Positions 49,722 to 61,625 of a DNA stretch of 64,000 bases are shown here, one piece after another. The position numbers and the translations under genes were made by a program. Source of the DNA: Sindora glabra (taxonomy: Eukaryota; Streptophyta; Magnoliopsida; Fabales; Fabaceae); NCBI GenBank assembly GCA_020226215.1, contig CM035232.1, positions 21,111,276 to 21,175,275 of the forward strand, written 5' to 3'. The notes beneath the pieces are model-generated. The model worked only from the letters and a program-made list of their open reading frames with translations. It was not told where the DNA came from and did no database searches. The stretch's first letter is position 1, and every line of letters begins with the position of its first letter.

Positions 49722-50156
49722 GGGGCTGTTTGGTTGGGGTAATCAGGAAAGGAAAAGGAAATTGTAAGGTTTCATTTTTTTGTTTTTATTTAGTGCAGAA
49801 AAAATTCTTTCTCTTTTTTCATTTTTCCCTAATAGAATTATCCCGATTAAGAAAATAGTGATTCCCCTCAAATCTTTGGGGAATCTTATTCCTTTTCCCC
49901 ATCTTTAATATGATAATTAATATAATAAATATAATAAAATATTTAATATTAAACACCTTGTTAAAAATATAATAATTTATTATTTAAGATTTGAAATTTA
50001 AAATTTTGTTAGTAAAATTTGTTGTTTTTATTTTATTTTATCTCAATTTTTAGAAGCAATTTTAAATAATAATTATCTCTCAGATTTTTTTATTTTTTTA
50101 GAGAATTTATCACCAAACTTGAATTTTTGTTTCATTTGTTTGAACTAAAAAGTGCC
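49722..50156. mobile_element. PIF/Harbinger-like MITE, 435 bp
   Basis: The left end ggggctgtttggttg and the right end reversed ggcactttttagttc match at ten of fifteen bases. TTA flanks both ends (49,719-49,721 and 50,157-50,159). Non-coding. Confidence 0.65.
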
Positions 50157-50159
50157 TTA

Positions 50160-50610
50160 ATACAGCGAAAAAAATAATATAAATAAATGTTGCTATTAGA
50201 CTTAACTCAAAATTAACAATTTCATATTTTCTAAAAGTTTAGAGCATAAAGTATAAGATTTTTAAAGTTTATATATTATTTTTATTACTTAATCAAAATT
50301 TAAAGGAGGTAAAGTGTAAAGTTTTAATATTCATATACCATTTTTATCACTTAGTCAAACTTCAAAAAAGTATATTATATTTTCCACTAAAAATTAATGA
50401 TTGACTAATGCTAAAACTCTAATTTTAATGGTAATAATATAGTTAATAAAATTTAACAGCTATAATGTGATCAATTATATTACATAGCCATGGCCATAAT
50501 TTTATTTAACAATTTATAATAATAATTAATTAATTAAATTAATTGATATTTTATTGTATTAATTAAATTGACTAATTCATAATATTATTTATTTGAATAA
50601 AAGTATTAAG
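50160..50610. other. AT-rich non-coding DNA between MITE and CACTA element
   Basis: Nothing recognisable. Confidence 0.5.
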
Positions 50611-50613
50611 TAA

Positions 50614-51010
50614 CTCTATAAAAAAATTGCTTTTAGTGACAATAAAAGTTGTCACAAAATGTTAGTATATCATCATAAAAGATTTTCAATGACAATAAGA
50701 TTTTTGTACCAAAAAATCCCGTTACTAAAAGTTTTTGTGACAATAAATGATATTTGTCACTGAAATATTTCATTTTGTGACAAGAATTGTTGTCACTATA
50801 AGTTAGCACTTTTTGTGATAATTAAATCATATCATCACTAAAAATAATATTAGTGACAAATTTTATTGTCACTAGAAGATTAATATTCAGTGATAAGAAA
50901 ATATTATTGTCATTGATTGAGAACTTTAGTCACAATTATTATTGTCACAAAAAAATTTTTAATGACAATATATTTATGTCATCACTAAAAACTTGTTCTC
51001 ACTAAAATTA
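50614..51010. repeat. CACTA left terminal and subterminal repeats
   Basis: More than ten copies, in both orientations, of words like tagtgacaa, ttgtcact and tcactaaaa. In En/Spm such motifs are the binding sites of the TNPA-type protein. The mirror array lies at the right end. Confidence 0.85.
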
Positions 51011-52570
51011 ATATTTTTCATTTTATAAATATGCATTGTTCATGAGATTTTTTTGCATATCCCTATATATTGAATGCTAATAACATAATGAGAACATAAT
51101 TAACAAAAGTCAGATATAATATTTAAAATAAACTTGTGTCAAAGTTACAACACCAATCTTATATAACCAATTCACATTGACAAAGCCATAAAGTTCCAAT
51201 ATATCACTGTATATTTCCACCCAAAAAACACAGAACTCTATTTCTGGTTTCAAAACTATTTCTCTTTTACCTTGTTGCCCAACTCACAATTATATTTGCT
51301 ATTTTTGTTTGCAGAAGGACGATATTCAATGGGATGGTCACATAGACATCTACTATCATCTTGTTTGTTTACAGGCATCTATTGCAATAGCAGAGGGAAA
51401 ATTTCTCCAATTTCGTGCAATTTGTGAAAGACTTCAATCACAGTGGAATTGTCAGTTGCAAAGTAGATTCCTACAAATTCTTTGTTATGAGTGGGAGTTG
51501 CTCTTCAGCTTCCAAGTCATACTCATATATCTTTTTTTGATTTAACACCCAGTACAAATTCCAAATCCAACTCCAGTTCCATTTGATCTACGGAATTCTA
51601 GAATTCCAAGGCATCTTTTCAACGCACCCTGTCTCTTGCACTGTCTCACTCATCCAACTCAATGAACCTGCCATTAGTTTCAATAAAGAATTCAAATTAT
51701 GTTGTGCACTAATCATAAAAAGCCTTCATGGAAAATATAAATTAGGTAAAAAATATTTTAGAGCCAAATGCCTGATGCAAATTAATCTTACATGTAATCA
51801 TGTACTCTAGAGCCAAATAAATTTTGCATTATTTTGACATTTAAGAGTCTGTCTTTGTTATGAATAAGTTGGCAGCATAGCTGCACAAGCTTATCATTGA
51901 GCTCTCTTGTATTTGTACACATGATAAAAGTTAATTATAGTTACAAAGAATCACATATAATTTGAAATTTGAATAAGAAAGCATGTTTATTGCAGCAAGT
52001 CACAAGGAAGTAGTTCAACTGGCAAAAATTATACTAGAATACAAACATTTTTTCTTTGTAACTAGTATATTCTTTTAAAAAGGATAAGCTATGGAAAATC
52101 TTGAAGGTAAGACACAAAAACACAGTTGCCAACATACATGGTTGTAGACCATATATCAAATTACCAAAGTCAGCTTCAAGAAATTCTCTTGCTAATTTAA
52201 GAATTTATGAAATACTGAAATAGGAACTCAACAAAAGAAAGATACCGAGTAAGCAGCAAGCATGTAAAATTCAATACCCTCAAGTCCTCCGTCTCATTCT
52301 GCTTACAACTATTAGCTGAGAAAGGTTGGAAAATAAATTTCTTCATTTCCTTTTATCATTTGGTCCATCTGTCTGATCATGATACCATTTTTTTTCATAG
52401 ATATTCATAGAACACAGACTGGTTTTAAAACTATTTCTCTTTCTTTTAATCATTTAATCATAAGTGTATTCTTTCCTTTGATCTTTGTTTGCATATGAAT
52501 CTTCTTTGAGTTTTATCTCTTATATACGTTAAACTAAACAAAGTGGAATAATAACTAACTACTGTACCAA
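51011..52570. other. CACTA 3' non-coding region
   Basis: It contains a less AT-rich block at 51,290-51,700 with an open plus-strand frame (IQWDGHIDIYYHLVC at its start). I recognise no domain. It may be transposon untranslated sequence or a captured scrap. Confidence 0.4.
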
Positions 52571-52572
52571 AA

Positions 52573-53815
52573 TTAAATTGTCAAGACACTTTCCATTACT
52601 TGTGATAAAGAGGCTAACATGGATGCCATGCGTGCTTGAAACATAGATTCAAATTGTGCTTCCATTTTACTATTGATTTCTTTTTTCACTTCTTTTCTAA
52701 TTTGTATTTTAATACTCTCTTCCATTGAAACTCTAGCTTCTACCAATGCTTGTTGGACTCTTGCATTAACTTCTTCATCTACCTTTCTCCTCTTTGATGG
52801 TGTTTTCTTCCCATATCCTTTTCCATGAAAATATCCAGATTTTTCACCGAGTACATGTAACAGCATTTCATCACTAGTCATTTGAGACTGATCCTCTTGT
52901 GTTTGTTGTATGACAATTTCATGAAGTTGTTCCTACAATGAAATAAACTATTAATGAATAGAGAATACAAAAAGATAAAAAAATATATGCATTGAAGACT
53001 AATATTACATGGACTTTTGGGATTTTGGATCAGACCACACTAGCTCTCCTTCTTTAGTTCTTTTCGTATGCTACAATAGCCATACTTAGTCAGGTGGTGC
53101 TTTCTCTCCAATAACAGGATTTTTCTAATCAAATAAAAAATATCAAGTGAACTATCAAAATCCCTTGCAAAAATTTCCTACAATAAAATTAATTTTGATT
53201 GACTTTGTTGAGTTTAATTTTTCAATTTTATTATTATTATTAAATGCCATCCTCAGCATACTAATCATAATTAATTCACTTTCTAAACAAAGCATAATAG
53301 AACAAAATAAAATAGGACAAAATAGAATAAAATGTAATAGAGTAATATCTTAAGAGCAAGGCAAACAAACTTAGACAACATTAAGTCCCTGTCCCTTGAA
53401 GATTTTATCATTGATTCCTCAACTTCTACAAAAGACTTAGTTCCACATGTATGTTTGGTAGTTAGTTTTGCTCTATTTTCAGCATTTCTCTTACTCATAA
53501 TCTATTCATTTAATTATTCAAGTTAGTTAACTTTTTCAACTTAGAAAGATTATATATGAATAGTTATGTGAATGAAAATGTATACCTAAAATTTCTCATC
53601 ACTAAAGTAATTTACTAAGTGCTGCTAATCATCAATATTCACTTTCTCTAGTAAATTTTCTAACCTTTCCTCATCAGTTTCAAACCTTTTGTAGACATTA
53701 TGGAGTCAACTTCTCCAAATTCTATAAAGTCTTTGCATTGTGGCCATTACAAATGCTTCTAAGTGTCGTTCGTTTGGACCTTCCATCTTGAACTTTTCCT
53801 AAAACAAAGAAATCC
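52573..53815 (-). pseudogene. Transposase_24-like (TNPA-type) pseudogene
   Basis: In En/Spm-like elements this gene encodes the DNA-binding partner of the transposase. Reading leftward: RLYRIW, then RFETDEERLENLLEKVNIDD and HLVNYFSD (about 53,600-53,750); next exon SKRNAENRAKLTTKHTCGTK, KSFVEVEESM (about 53,430-53,495); next KRTKEGELVWSDPKSQK (about 53,020-53,080); and last, after an acceptor at 52,933, EQLHEIVIQQTQEDQSQ, HVLGEKSGYFHGKGYGK and a coiled coil ending at 52,573. The order and spacing match plant Transposase_24 proteins. Two stops replace expected Trp/Arg positions in the first part. It is upstream-fed by TNP2 on the same strand. Confidence 0.8.
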
Positions 53816-53899
53816 TCAAATTAATATAAATTGTAACATCTTGTAAAAATATTACATGATTTTATATATATGACTAAGATTTAAGTATGAATACAGAAA

Positions 53900-55542
53900 T
53901 GTATGAAAAATATATCAATGCAGTATAATAAATAAATTTATCAATGTGAAATCTATAGTCAAAATGAGAAATATCAATATCACAATTATCATGCTTATCA
54001 CGCTTTCTTTTCTGACCTTTCCCCAATGTAATGTTTCCTAAACTTTCTAATTGTTCTAGTATTTCATCACCTATTAATATCTTAGGTGCAATTCTACTTT
54101 CAACCTTTCCATTAAATGCCTTTTTATTTTTACGCTATGGATGATTCACATTTAAGAAACGATGATGATCCATATAGCATAACTTACTTCATAAAGAAAG
54201 AGAGGATGTATCTTATTACAAATGGGGCATGCTAGCTTACCTTTAGTTACCCATCTAGATAAATTCCCATATGTAGAAAAATCATTAATTGTCCATGAGA
54301 CAGCAGCATGCATCATAAAATTAGTTTGTTTGTAAGCATCATAAGTCTCAACTCCATCTTCCCATAATTCCTTTAATTCTTCAATCAACGGTTGTAAATA
54401 AACATCAATTTCTTTCTCTAGGGATTTAAGACTTGGAATTAAAAGTGTCATCATAAAATACGGTTATTTCAAACACAACCATAGAGGTAAATTATATGGC
54501 ACAAGAACCATTAGCCAAATACTATGAGAAGAGCTCATATTTCTATAAGGTTAAAATCTATCATTTGCTAATCCCAACCTTACATTTCTAGGATCAGAAG
54601 AAAAAGTTGTATATTTCTCATCAAAGGATTTCCAAGCTATTGAGTCAGCAGGATGTCTCATTACATTATCATCAATTCGTTTCTCCTTATGCCATCTCAT
54701 TTCTTTATCAATATTTTTTTCCATAAACAGCCTTTGAAGACAAGATTTTATTGGAAAATACCACAATATTTTATGTGGTACTTTCTTTTAATTAGGTCCA
54801 CTTGATTTCCACGAGATAATTTACATTTAAGACATGATTATGCATTGTCATGCTCCTTCCAATATAAAATGCAATCATTTTGACAAGCATCGATCCTTGT
54901 ATAATCAAAACCTAAGTTTTGAATGACCTTTTTAGCTTCATAATATGAATCAAGAACTAAAGCTCCTTCAGGAAGTACTTCTTTGAAAAATTTCAACAAC
55001 ATATCTATAGAGGTATCACTCTAATGATTAAGACATTTCAAATGGAGTAATCTAACGATGAAGGATAATTTCGATATCTTATCACAATTAGGATAAAGAT
55101 TTGTATCTACATCCTTCAATAAGTTGAAAAAATTCCTTATATGTGCATTTGGTTCTTCAGAATAATTCTGATCATTTCCCATAGCATCCATGTTTGTGAA
55201 ACTAAAAGTATCACGAATCATCCCAACAATGTCATCCTTTTCGGAATTATATTCTTCTCTTAAAGCACTATCTAGATTTGTGTTACTAGATTGTGGAGTT
55301 GTATGAGAAACTTCCCCATGATTGTCCCAAATTCCATCATAAGTCTTCAAAAATCCATTGCTTAATAAATGATGTCATGTTTCAAGTCTGTACTTATAGT
55401 ACGTATTTCTACATTTATCATATGGACATCGAATTCTATTATTGACTCCTGGTTGATTACAAGCAAATTCAAGGAAAGCATTCATTTTCTCAATATATTT
55501 TGGGTTAGTTCTATTTGTAAGATGTATCCAACTCTTATCCAT
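53900..55542 (-). pseudogene. TNP2 transposase pseudogene (Transpos_assoc + Transposase_21)
   Basis: This would be the cut-and-paste enzyme of the element. From ATG at 55,542 it reads MDKSWIHLTNRT, FLEFACNQPGVNNRIRCPYD, KCRNTYY (N-terminal zinc-type Transpos_assoc domain), a stop at 55,377-55,375, SNGFLKTYDGIWDNHGE, then SIDMLLKFFKEVLPEGALVL, YYEAKKVIQNLGFDYTRIDA, CQNDCILYW; then in a shifted frame MRWHKEKR, RHPADSIAWKSFDEKY, DPRNVRLGLANDRF, stop, PYNLPLWLCLK, IDVYLQPLIEELKELWEDGV, TYDAYK, WTINDFSTYGNLSRW, KGKLACPIC. It ends near ILEQLESLGNI (54,050). The usual longer C-terminal parts (DUF4218/DUF4216-type) are absent. Defects seen are at least four in-frame stops, one frameshift and a C-terminal truncation. 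Confidence 0.9.
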
Positions 55543-56045
55543 TTCTATTGCCTAGAAAGGGAAACTAAAAACCAATACTTCAAAAAATGAAAAAATTAAA
55601 GGGAAACAAAGGAATCTGTAGACATGTAAATGGTTAAGTAATAGTGCAGAAAATTATGATAGATGCAAGTAACAATACAAAGCCAAGAATCCATAGACAT
55701 AAAATGATTTCAGATTGCAAAACTTAATGGCATACAAGTAAGCATTTTTTATATAAAAAATGAAGAAAAGGATAAATATTAATGTTAAAAAAAATTAATT
55801 TTTAATTTTTCGTAAGAACTTATTTTCTATGTGAACAAAAAGAATTTTTCTTAACAATTTCAAGTCATAATAATAAAATTTGAAGTTTTTGTTTTGGAGA
55901 CTCTAAATAAAGCTAATGTGTACTTGGCTTGTGATGTACTGGGCTTGTCTGTCCCCAGACTCGTGAAGGCTACTAATTAATAGAATATTTCTCTTCTACA
56001 AAAAATAAAAAAGGACAAAAAGATATAAAGAAAAAATAATAATAA

Positions 56046-56286
56046 GATTATGTTTGAATATATTTTTATTCTTTATTTTAAAAATTATTTTTTAATTTAA
56101 CCAAAAAAAAAGGAGACGGCTGGTGTTCTAAATAAAAAAATTATTTATTTATAAAACTAGCATCAAGAACTAAAAAATAAGTTAAAAATATCTAAAAAAA
56201 ATTTTTATTTTTTTATTTTTAAATTGAACATTTTAAGTTATAACTTTTAATAAAAATATTTTTTAAAATAATAAATAAACAAACCC
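56046..56286. mobile_element. Small MITE nested in the CACTA element, 241 bp
   Basis: Left end gattatgtttgaata; right end reversed gggtttgtttattta. TAA lies on both sides (56,043-56,045 and 56,287-56,289). It post-dates the CACTA element that it interrupts. Confidence 0.5.
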
Positions 56287-57440
56287 TAAATTATTGCACA
56301 TGTATTCTTCTGGTTTAAGGTTCCGCTGAATCAATATAATTTTTTATATTGTAATTACTATTTTATCAAATTACATGACTTTTTTATAATCTTTTTAAAT
56401 AGGAATCAAAATATTATAATATATTAGTTTATCTTATTATTTTTTAAAAATAATTTTATATTATATAATAAATAGAAATATATATATAAAAAGTTTTAAT
56501 TAGTAATAAAAAAATGAGTTGTGAAATTATTTGTGAAAAAATGTCAAAATAAATCAATACATATTATAATATTATGATTCTTATTTGAAAAATTCATTAA
56601 AAATTGATGTAATTTGATAAATTAAATAATTAAATTAATAATCGATTCTAATTCCAACTTTTTTTTTCTGCTACACATACAAATAGTGATAGAGTTGAGA
56701 ATCAAACTTACATAAAGCAAACTAACTACTCACCAACCTATAACAAACTTAAAATATGAAACAAACAGTCAAGTAAAAGCTAAAATAAACCGTAAAAGTT
56801 ATGTTTCCTGGAGTTTGACCATAGTCCATGACATCTACAATAGTCACATTTTCCTTGCAGCTAATCAAACATTAAACATGGAATCAAGCATAAATTAAAT
56901 TAATTATTTGTTAAGTAAAAGCTAAAATAAACTATAAAAGTTATATTTCTGGGGATTAAATAAAATTTTGTATTTGATACAGACTAGTGAATAAATTTAT
57001 AAAATTTAATTTAATCAATATTAAAAATTTAAAATTATTTTTAAATCTATAGCACCTCTGTTATGTTAATGTACTTTCATACAAGCATGATGAATCCCTA
57101 TGCATATAGAGTGAGATGCACATAAACAAAATCAAGAGTAGAAGGAAGGTATAGATGGGACTTTTTGTTCTACGGTTGAAATGGAAGCAGAAGCACAACA
57201 ACAGTCGTTACTTTGAAAAACCTGCGGAGTACGTAGAAAAGGCGGAAGAGATTAGCATATATATATATAAAATGAAAAAAATTATATAAACTAACTATCT
57301 CACACACAACAAAATCAAATGTACATCTAACATTGAAAGTATATACTCAAATAGTAAAGTAAATTCATATACATCACAACCACAACATCCTATCAATTTG
57401 CAAAACACAGGCAAACGAGATATTTATATATAAAAAGAAA

Positions 57441-57647
57441 ACAAAATCAAATCTCAATTATTCTTTTAACTCCTCAAGCCATTCAAAAATGCTAAGTTAT
57501 TGTACACCATATGACAAGGAAACTTGAGTTACTAGAGAAGTAATTTTTGAAGGAACAAGGAAGCTATGGCTTCTAATCCCTCCCATTCAACACCTAAACA
57601 ATTTGGCAAAATCAAATCTCAATTATTCTTTTAACTCCTCAAGCCAT
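57441..57647 (+). repeat. 43-bp direct repeat, 164 bp apart
   Basis: caaatctcaattattctttt…cctcaagccat occurs at 57,449-57,483 and 57,613-57,647 with no differences; the sequence between is unique. Confidence 0.9.
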
Positions 57648-59400
57648 ATACAAGCAGCACATACATGTGCATGATGGGGAGCATTCAGTGTATAGTGATT
57701 GCCCTATTTTTTGAGCACAAGGCCTTGGGCTGGTCACTCTACAATACTACCATTATTGGTTTAAGTAGTCCAACTTTAATAAAAAAGTAGATGGTCTCAG
57801 TTAAGAACATGAAAGGATAAGATATTACACAGAGGAATAGTTATAACTCAGTCCATTATCTTAAATTCTCCAAGGTGCTAAGGAGAAAATAAAAATAATT
57901 GCATATGTATGAATTCTAAAATAAGGACGTTAAGAAAGCATGACACTACAAAATTTGAATATTAAAAGTCAATACAAGAGGGACAAATTAAAAAGACAAA
58001 CACAGTGCCAAATATATAAAAGAAATGATATTTCCCTGCATCAGCAAACCTTCATCCTACAGTCTATGTATCTTTGCTTCAATTTTAGATCTGTTTGTGT
58101 CAAGCCAGAAATTATTTTTAAAAAATAAGTTCACAGAATTTAATAAGTACAAATGTCGGAAATGTTTGGAATGGATTTAGAACTTTGCAGAATTTAATCA
58201 GTCAAACTTACAAAAAGAAAAAGGTGAGAAAAAGGTATACAAAATCTCACTTCTCCTTGTCAATGGTTAGGATATCCCTTTTTTGAGTTTTCTACATAAC
58301 TACCTTCAAACATGCAAAGACAAATTAATATAATAGTAAACGTTTATAATGCTAATAAGAAACATTCTTAAGTATGACTGGTGCAACAGCAGCAGCATAA
58401 GTAAAAATCAAACCCTATGTCCTTAACTCATCTATGATATGAGATTCTGCGTGAAACCTTAAATTCCACATATTTTGAGCTGAATATTATCTTATTGATA
58501 AAAATGATCATTGGATAATAATTAAAATCAGACTGAAATAAAATAAAAAATATGCAACCATAGAACCCTAAAACAACAAAGGACTGTTAATTCTAAGTGT
58601 CATAGAGAAAAGCTCGAATGTTTAAAATGCTACTATTTATAAAACCTACCTTCAATGCAAACCTTTGATGATAGTCTGTAAATGCAAAGCCCATTTAAAA
58701 CAAACATACAAAAATGCAAATTTTATACAAAATAATTTGTCGATTTGTAAACACTCCTACAATTTAAGTCACAAAAAAGGTAGAAAATAAAAAGACTTGG
58801 GATTATAAAAAATTGTGATCATCAAAAATACCAGTAACATTCTCATTTCAAGATCAATTTTCCAATTGTTATCACTTGTGGATTAATTGAACCAAAAACC
58901 TTTTACAAAAGGAGAAATCAATGGAAAACTTGATATTTAACATAATGTCAAATCAAAGATATCCCTACTCAAAAAATAAGACTAAATCCATCAAATCCAT
59001 CAACAAAATAACAAATTTGAAAAAATTACCTCCTAAACTTTCCCTAAATGATGCACACTATTAAAAATGAGTATTGAAACTTTCACCAAAAAATTAATTG
59101 AATTAAAAAAGAATTCACCTCTGAAATCGGATCTACAAAGAAGCCTATGATCGAAGAATCTCATTAAATCTCGATAAAGAATAGAAGTCTTCACTAGCAT
59201 TTTGATATGTCAAGCGAGAAAGCAGGGAGAAAGAAGGATATATTATGTTGTTTGGGTTTACAAGGGTTTTGTGTTTCCCTGCAAGTGGTGGCCGGCTTAA
59301 ACAACAGTGTTTTGTGGACTTTTTATTTTGTATTTTGAATTAACCTTTAACTTTTTAAAAAAATTTATTTATTTTTAATAAAATATCTAACACAACAATT

Positions 59401-59807
59401 GTAAACTTTCTATAACTACATTAACTTGTCACTGGAAGTTTTATGTGACAATAATTATTTGTTATGACTATTTGTTACTTTTTTTATTTATCAAAAGAAC
59501 TTTTTGTTACAACATTAAGTTATCATTAAAAGTTTTTTGTTAAAATATTTATTTGTTGTCACTATATGTTATTTTTTTTTTTTTTTAAATTAAAAATTAT
59601 GGTATCTGAACATAAAAATTAATTATTAGTAAAAAAAATTAAAAGTTGTCACAAAAAATTATTATTTTTTATGACAATAAATTCATTTTGTTGCTAATAT
59701 TGGTGATTTAGTGACAACTATAAAATATTGTCACTAAAACATTATTTTTAGTGACAAGAATGTTACATATCACTGAATTATTGTTACTAAAAGCAATTTT
59801 TTTAGTG
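59401..59807. repeat. CACTA right terminal and subterminal repeats
   Basis: A dense array of gtgacaa/ttgtcact/agtgacaa words mirroring the left end, finishing in the intact ...ttttagtg terminus. Confidence 0.85.
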
Positions 59808-59810
59808 TAA

Positions 59811-60154
59811 AATTAATTATTTACTATTAACTATTTGTATGTAAAATGATATATAAGAATATAAATATATTTTATAATTTATTTAATATATTATTTTATT
59901 TTAATAGTATTTTAAATTTTATACATTATTTATTAAATTAAAATTTATTCTAAAAGATATATTATTCTAATTTATTATTTATTAATATATATATATATAT
60001 ATATCAAAAGCAGAATTCAAAATTAAAATTTGAATTTTAATATCTATTTGATTAAATTTTATAAATTTATTTTACTATTCTTTATTAATTAATATTCTTT
60101 GATTTATATTTAAAATTTAATTTCAATATGTATATCATTATTGAAATGAAAAAT
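59811..60154. other. AT-rich non-coding DNA
   Basis: A TA microsatellite at about 59,985-60,004; nothing else. Confidence 0.5.
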
Positions 60155-60157
60155 TAA

Positions 60158-60468
60158 GAGTCTTTTTGGATTCTTTTTTAAAAGCAATTTCCTATTTTTA
60201 AAAGTAAAAACATTGAAAAATTTATTTGGCAATGTACTCTTAGATTTTACTTTTAAAAATTATTTTTGAAAATTTTATTTTAGAAAAAATAAATTTTAAA
60301 TATTTTTTTAAACTTATTCTTTTATTCTATGGAATAGCTTTATAGTCAAATAAAATTTTTATTTATTTATTTCATCAAATATTTTTTATTATTTATTTTT
60401 TCATTTAAAAATAAGTTTGAAAATAAAAATTTTAAAAATAAAGATTAAAAATATATTTAAACACACTC
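60158..60468. mobile_element. MITE, 311 bp, TAA-flanked
   Basis: Left end gagtctttttggattc; right end reversed gagtgtgtttaaatat. TAA is at 60,155-60,157 and 60,469-60,471. The interior is an AT-rich imperfect foldback (attttaaa words). Confidence 0.65.
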
Positions 60469-60471
60469 TAA

Positions 60472-61040
60472 ATTAATATTTCCAATGGGTGCTATAGGTT
60501 CATCATTTCAAAATATGTCAAATTTCAAATTTGCGTGGCTAGGGTTATTGTTGTAAAGATAATATTACGGGCAACTCAACCTAGGTATTTTACCATTAAT
60601 TTACCTCTTCTAGAAATTTTAAAATAAATAGATTAAAGTTAAAAATATAAATATCAATATACTAAATATCTAATCCCCTCATTATCCTGTAAAATTACAA
60701 CTTCAACCTTGTTGACACCGAAGGTCAATTTTAAAAGGCAAGTCATTGGCGAATCTTTGTCCTCGTCGATCAGAGAGCTTCTGGGTCTAAATTAAAGCGT
60801 GATTGCCGGTGTCCCGTTGTAACTGAATTCCTTTGCACCGGAATTGTGAATAATAGAAAAAGAAATATCAAATAATAAAATTATTTCACCTTTATTTTAT
60901 TTTATTTAGAGCGAAAGCCTAAACTTCTAGTAGGAAAACGGAATACAAATCGAGAAACGAGCAATTTTCACATAGATGAAATTAAAAAAAAAATTATTAA
61001 TTCTTGATTACATTTTTTTAATTCTTTTGGTAATCTTGAT
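60472..61040. other. Upstream region of the 61-kb transcription unit
   Basis: AT content falls toward 61 kb. A GC-richer block at 60,700-60,860 has no readable frame. No specific regulatory motif is asserted. Confidence 0.4.
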
Positions 61041-61051
61041 TACACTTCTGA

Positions 61052-61059
61052 TATAAATA
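61052..61059 (+). promoter_or_regulatory. TATA box, followed by pyrimidine-rich start region
   Basis: tataaata lies about 30 bases before a pyrimidine-rich stretch (ctctgctctttctcgccttt), the arrangement of a typical plant core promoter. A donor-like ccaa|gtgagc at 61,187 and aag|gtgagg at 61,997 downstream could give spliced 5' untranslated exons for the gene starting at 62,276. Confidence 0.55.
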
Positions 61060-61286
61060 TAAGCGCGCTCTTCGAAATTTCCCATGAGATTTTCACTCTG
61101 CTCTTTCTCGCCTTTGCTTCCAATCGTTTCATTCTCTCTGCTCCAATCCATCTTCGTTTTCTGAGTTTTCTCCCTCTACAATCCAAGTGAGCCTCTAACC
61201 TCATCATCTTCCTATCGCTATCAACTCGCTTTCCTTCTTTCTACTATCTTTCATTTGATACGCATATACACACACTGACGCCGGCG

Positions 61287-61625
61287 ACGCCAGAATCTCC
61301 TCTGAAAAAATCAGCTATCGGCGGAGCCGCCTCTGGGTCCTCGTCATCTGGATCTGACTTGAGCATTGATTCTAATGTTAGTTTTCAAACTAAGAACGAA
61401 TTGTCTCCTCAATCCGAGTGTCCTGATTACTCCACAGTCAAGATTGAATGTGAGGGAGCCCTCACTGCACTTCGGCGCGGTAACCACAACAAAGAACTGA
61501 AGCTACGAAACATGGTAATTCAGCAATTCGGCTTTAGCTCACCGAGTTCAGGCTACTGTGGCGTCTGTTATTGATGATCCAACAGCAAAGCAACGGCGCT
61601 CGAAGAATGCGATACGAGAAAACAC
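61287..61625 (+). pseudogene. N-terminal fragment of a ubiquitin-hydrolase-related (DUF627/DUF629-type) protein
   Basis: One frame reads TPESPLKKSAIGGAASGSSS, then YSTVKIECEGALTALRRGNH, NKELKL. After a short deletion or frameshift at about 61,510 another frame reads NSALAHRVQATVASVIDDPT, AKQRRSKNAI. The pair matches the N-terminal order of plant ubiquitin carboxyl-terminal-hydrolase-related proteins: a Ser-rich leader, then K-x-ECE-ALTALRRGNH-KAL, then HRVQ-TV-VASIIDDP-AKQR-LKNAI. About ten residues between the blocks are missing. After the second block similarity stops, so the tetratricopeptide-like and catalytic parts are absent. There is no ATG in the first frame before the Ser-rich part. 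It is a truncated pseudogene copy; the real gene normally exceeds 1,500 residues. Confidence 0.65.

Larger units (their letters stand above)
55543..59400. other. CACTA 5' non-coding region upstream of TNP2
   Basis: A long upstream stretch (on the minus strand) with no coding trace. It contains a nested MITE and a 43-bp direct repeat. A less AT-rich patch at 59,100-59,320 near the right end could be the promoter and first untranslated exon, as in other CACTA elements; this is inference from position. Confidence 0.45.
50614..59807 (-). mobile_element. CACTA (En/Spm) DNA transposon, ~9.2 kb, defective
   Basis: The right terminus reads ...tagtg, i.e. CACTA on the minus strand. The left terminus is the altered ctcta. 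Both continue inward with taaaaaaattgcttttagt, giving terminal inverted repeats. TAA flanks both sides (50,611-50,613 and 59,808-59,810), the 3-bp duplication expected for this superfamily. Subterminal regions are crowded with ttgtcac/gtgacaa words. Minus-strand remains of TNP2 (Transposase_21) lie upstream of a Transposase_24-like gene, the usual order. Stops and frameshifts break both, so it is non-autonomous today. Confidence 0.9.

Noticed and set aside
51309..51810. Two plus-strand frames in the CACTA 3' region
   Set aside because: Opposite strand to the transposon genes, no domain, no splice context.
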